The translations under genes were made by a program, and so were the position numbers. Below, piece after piece: positions 62,706 through 64,000 of a stretch of 64,000 bases of DNA (position 1 is the first letter of the stretch; every line of letters starts with the position of its first letter). The notes under the pieces are model-generated. The model saw only the letters and a program-made list of their open reading frames with translations, made no database searches and had not been told where the DNA came from. Source of the stretch: Pseudonocardia sp. T1-2H (GTDB lineage: Bacteria > Actinomycetota > Actinomycetes > Mycobacteriales > Pseudonocardiaceae); assembly GCF_038039215.1 (NCBI RefSeq), contig NZ_JBBPCL010000001.1, positions 4,588,001 through 4,652,000 of the forward strand. Direction: 5' to 3'.

Positions 62706-64000
62706 ATGGCGAACCCGGTCGACACCCTCGGGCACTGCCGGCCCACGGCGCGCCTGATCCTGTCCACACCGGACCCGCGTAGCGTCGCGCGGCTGCGCTA
62801 TGCGTTCAGCGCCTACGCCGCCCTGCACGGTATCCGGGTCGTTGACGACGACTCGGCCGACGTGACCGTCGCGCACGGCGACGTCGACACGGCTGTGCAG
62901 GTCAGGCTGCCCGCGGGGTACAGGCTGCGGCCCGACACGGAGCCCGCACCGCCCCCGGTGCAGGTCGACGGGATGCCCTGCTTCCACCTGGCCCCGAGCG
63001 GCGAACCGGACGTCCTGGGCGAGGTCTTCGAATGGCTCGCCGCCCCGCACGAGCGGGCCAGTACCGAGCTCGACGACATCGGCCGGATCCCTCCCGAGCA
63101 CACCCTCGCCGGCACCCACGGACTCGACCGGCGGGTGCCCTGGGCCAACCGCTGGCTCGCCCGGTTGCATCGGGCGGTCCGGACCGCCCTGCCCGGTCTG
63201 CCCGGATCCCCGCCCTCACCGTTCGGCGCGTCCCGCACCTTCGTCGCGAGCCACGACATGGACCATCTCTCGTCCCGGCGGCTCGTCAACGGTCACCGGG
63301 TGCTGAAGAACGTCGGAGTGGCGGTCGCGGGACGGCGCGACCTGCGAACCGGTGCCGCGATCCTGGGCGCGGCGGCCCGTCGGACGGTGCACGGACGGCC
63401 GACGATCGTCGGCGTGGCGGACCTGCTCGCGGGCGAGGCCGCGCGCGGCGTGCGGGCGACCTACACGGTCGTCGCCGAGTCGACGCACCGGCGCGACCCC
63501 GGCTACCGGCTCGACGACGACTTCGTCCGGCACACGCTCGCCGACATCGCCGAGGCCGGACACGAACTGGCGGTCCACGGCAGCTACCGCAGCCTCGAGG
63601 TGCCCGGCCAGCTCGAGCACGAGTACGCGCTGCTCGCCGACGCGGGCTTCCCCGCCACCGGCGGACGGCAGCACTGGCTCCGTCATCGCGGCGGCGAATT
63701 GTTCGCGGCGCTCGAACGGGCGGGAGCGGAATGGGACTCCACCTACGGACATCCGGACCTCGTCGGCTACCGGCACGGCGCCGCTTTCCCGTTCCTGCCG
63801 TACGACCTGGACCGCGAGCGGGCCCGCCCCGTCGTGGAGATCCCCATGGTCGTCATGGAGCGCGCCCTGTGCACGGCCGGGAGTCGTCCGGCGGACTGGG
63901 CCGCGACCGCGACCGAGGTGCTGCGCGCGGCCGGCGACGACGGCTGGGGCGGTACCGCCGTGCTGTGGCACGACTACGCCTTCCCGGGTGCCGCACTGCC
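62706..64000 (+). CDS. Polysaccharide deacetylase-like protein, C-terminal end beyond the window
   Basis: At least 431 residues, open to the right edge. It starts MANPVDTLGHCRPTARLILS. The NodB-type core includes FVASHDMDHLSS (metal aspartate region), AGHELAVHGSYRS (H-x4-H), ATGGRQHWLRHRGG and TAVLWHDYAFPG. It is related to the protein at 59500, so the locus encodes two members. There is no clear signal peptide. Role in polysaccharide maturation inferred from neighbours. Confidence 0.82.
   Translation, partial: MANPVDTLGHCRPTARLILSTPDPRSVARLRYAFSAYAALHGIRVVDDDSADVTVAHGDVDTAVQVRLPAGYRLRPDTEPAPPPVQVDGMPCFHLAPSGEPDVLGEVFEWLAAPHERASTELDDIGRIPPEHTLAGTHGLDRRVPWANRWLARLHRAVRTALPGLPGSPPSPFGASRTFVASHDMDHLSSRRLVNGHRVLKNVGVAVAGRRDLRTGAAILGAAARRTVHGRPTIVGVADLLAGEAARGVRATYTVVAESTHRRDPGYRLDDDFVRHTLADIAEAGHELAVHGSYRSLEVPGQLEHEYALLADAGFPATGGRQHWLRHRGGELFAALERAGAEWDSTYGHPDLVGYRHGAAFPFLPYDLDRERARPVVEIPMVVMERALCTAGSRPADWAATATEVLRAAGDDGWGGTAVLWHDYAFPGAAL

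Overview
The window is very GC-rich and coding-dense. Frequent GTG starts, ATGA/GTGA stop-start overlaps and several apparently leaderless genes point to an actinobacterium. An ideR-galE-DUF4192-sthA block, an SCO5389-family gene, many IclR regulators and several aromatic-degradation genes suggest Pseudonocardiaceae, perhaps Pseudonocardia; the genus is inference. I see no rRNA, tRNA, CRISPR array, insertion sequence or replication origin.

Layout. 1-9.7 kb: a serine hydrolase fragment, an orphan molybdenum hydroxylase large subunit, class I fumarase, a GNAT/acyl-CoA-synthetase fusion paired with an AcuC deacetylase, and a sulfurtransferase. 9.8-13.6 kb: ideR, galE, a DUF4192 gene and a decayed sthA remnant. 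13.6-20.8 kb: two divergent operons around a palindromic operator (RidA, IclR, KDG-type kinase; PLP deaminase, N-acyl-D-amino acid deacylase, KDPG aldolase, GntP permease). Together they fit oxidised amino-sugar (N-acetylglucosaminate/glucosaminate) catabolism. 20.8-26.6 kb: a secreted M23 peptidase, a fused indolepyruvate ferredoxin oxidoreductase and an IclR regulator.

26.6-45.7 kb is an aromatic-degradation island: a histidine phosphatase coupled to two extradiol dioxygenases, an unknown gene plus IclR, hydratase, decarboxylase, tautomerase and Rieske ferredoxin. It continues with two Rieske oxygenases, each followed by a tiny zinc-ribbon protein, another IclR, a two-subunit PEP-synthase-like aryl dikinase, a HAD phosphatase and an SDR. 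A shared CCGTTC-N9-GAACGG motif precedes several of these operons. Embedded at 34.4-36.4 kb is a UGSC-type selenoprotein gene, with an in-frame TGA and a SECIS-like hairpin, coupled to a thioredoxin-domain protein. This pair is the most striking content of the window.

45.7-57 kb: a YbjQ-like operon, a tautomerase, cobalt-type nitrile hydratase, aldehyde dehydrogenase, a ThDP enzyme, a PadR regulator with a Gly/Arg-rich N-terminus, an SCO5389-family gene, a CooC-like ATPase and an MFS transporter. 57-64 kb: surface-polysaccharide genes (PAP2 phosphatase, Wzz/tyrosine-kinase fusion, two polysaccharide deacetylases, a PIG-L deacetylase, a FemAB-like acyltransferase).

Two window-wide patterns matter to a reader. 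At least eight otherwise intact genes need one base added or removed, mostly in C/G runs, to restore the family reading frame, which suggests base-calling error in the source assembly. Long GC-rich hairpins of a related sequence family recur between genes.
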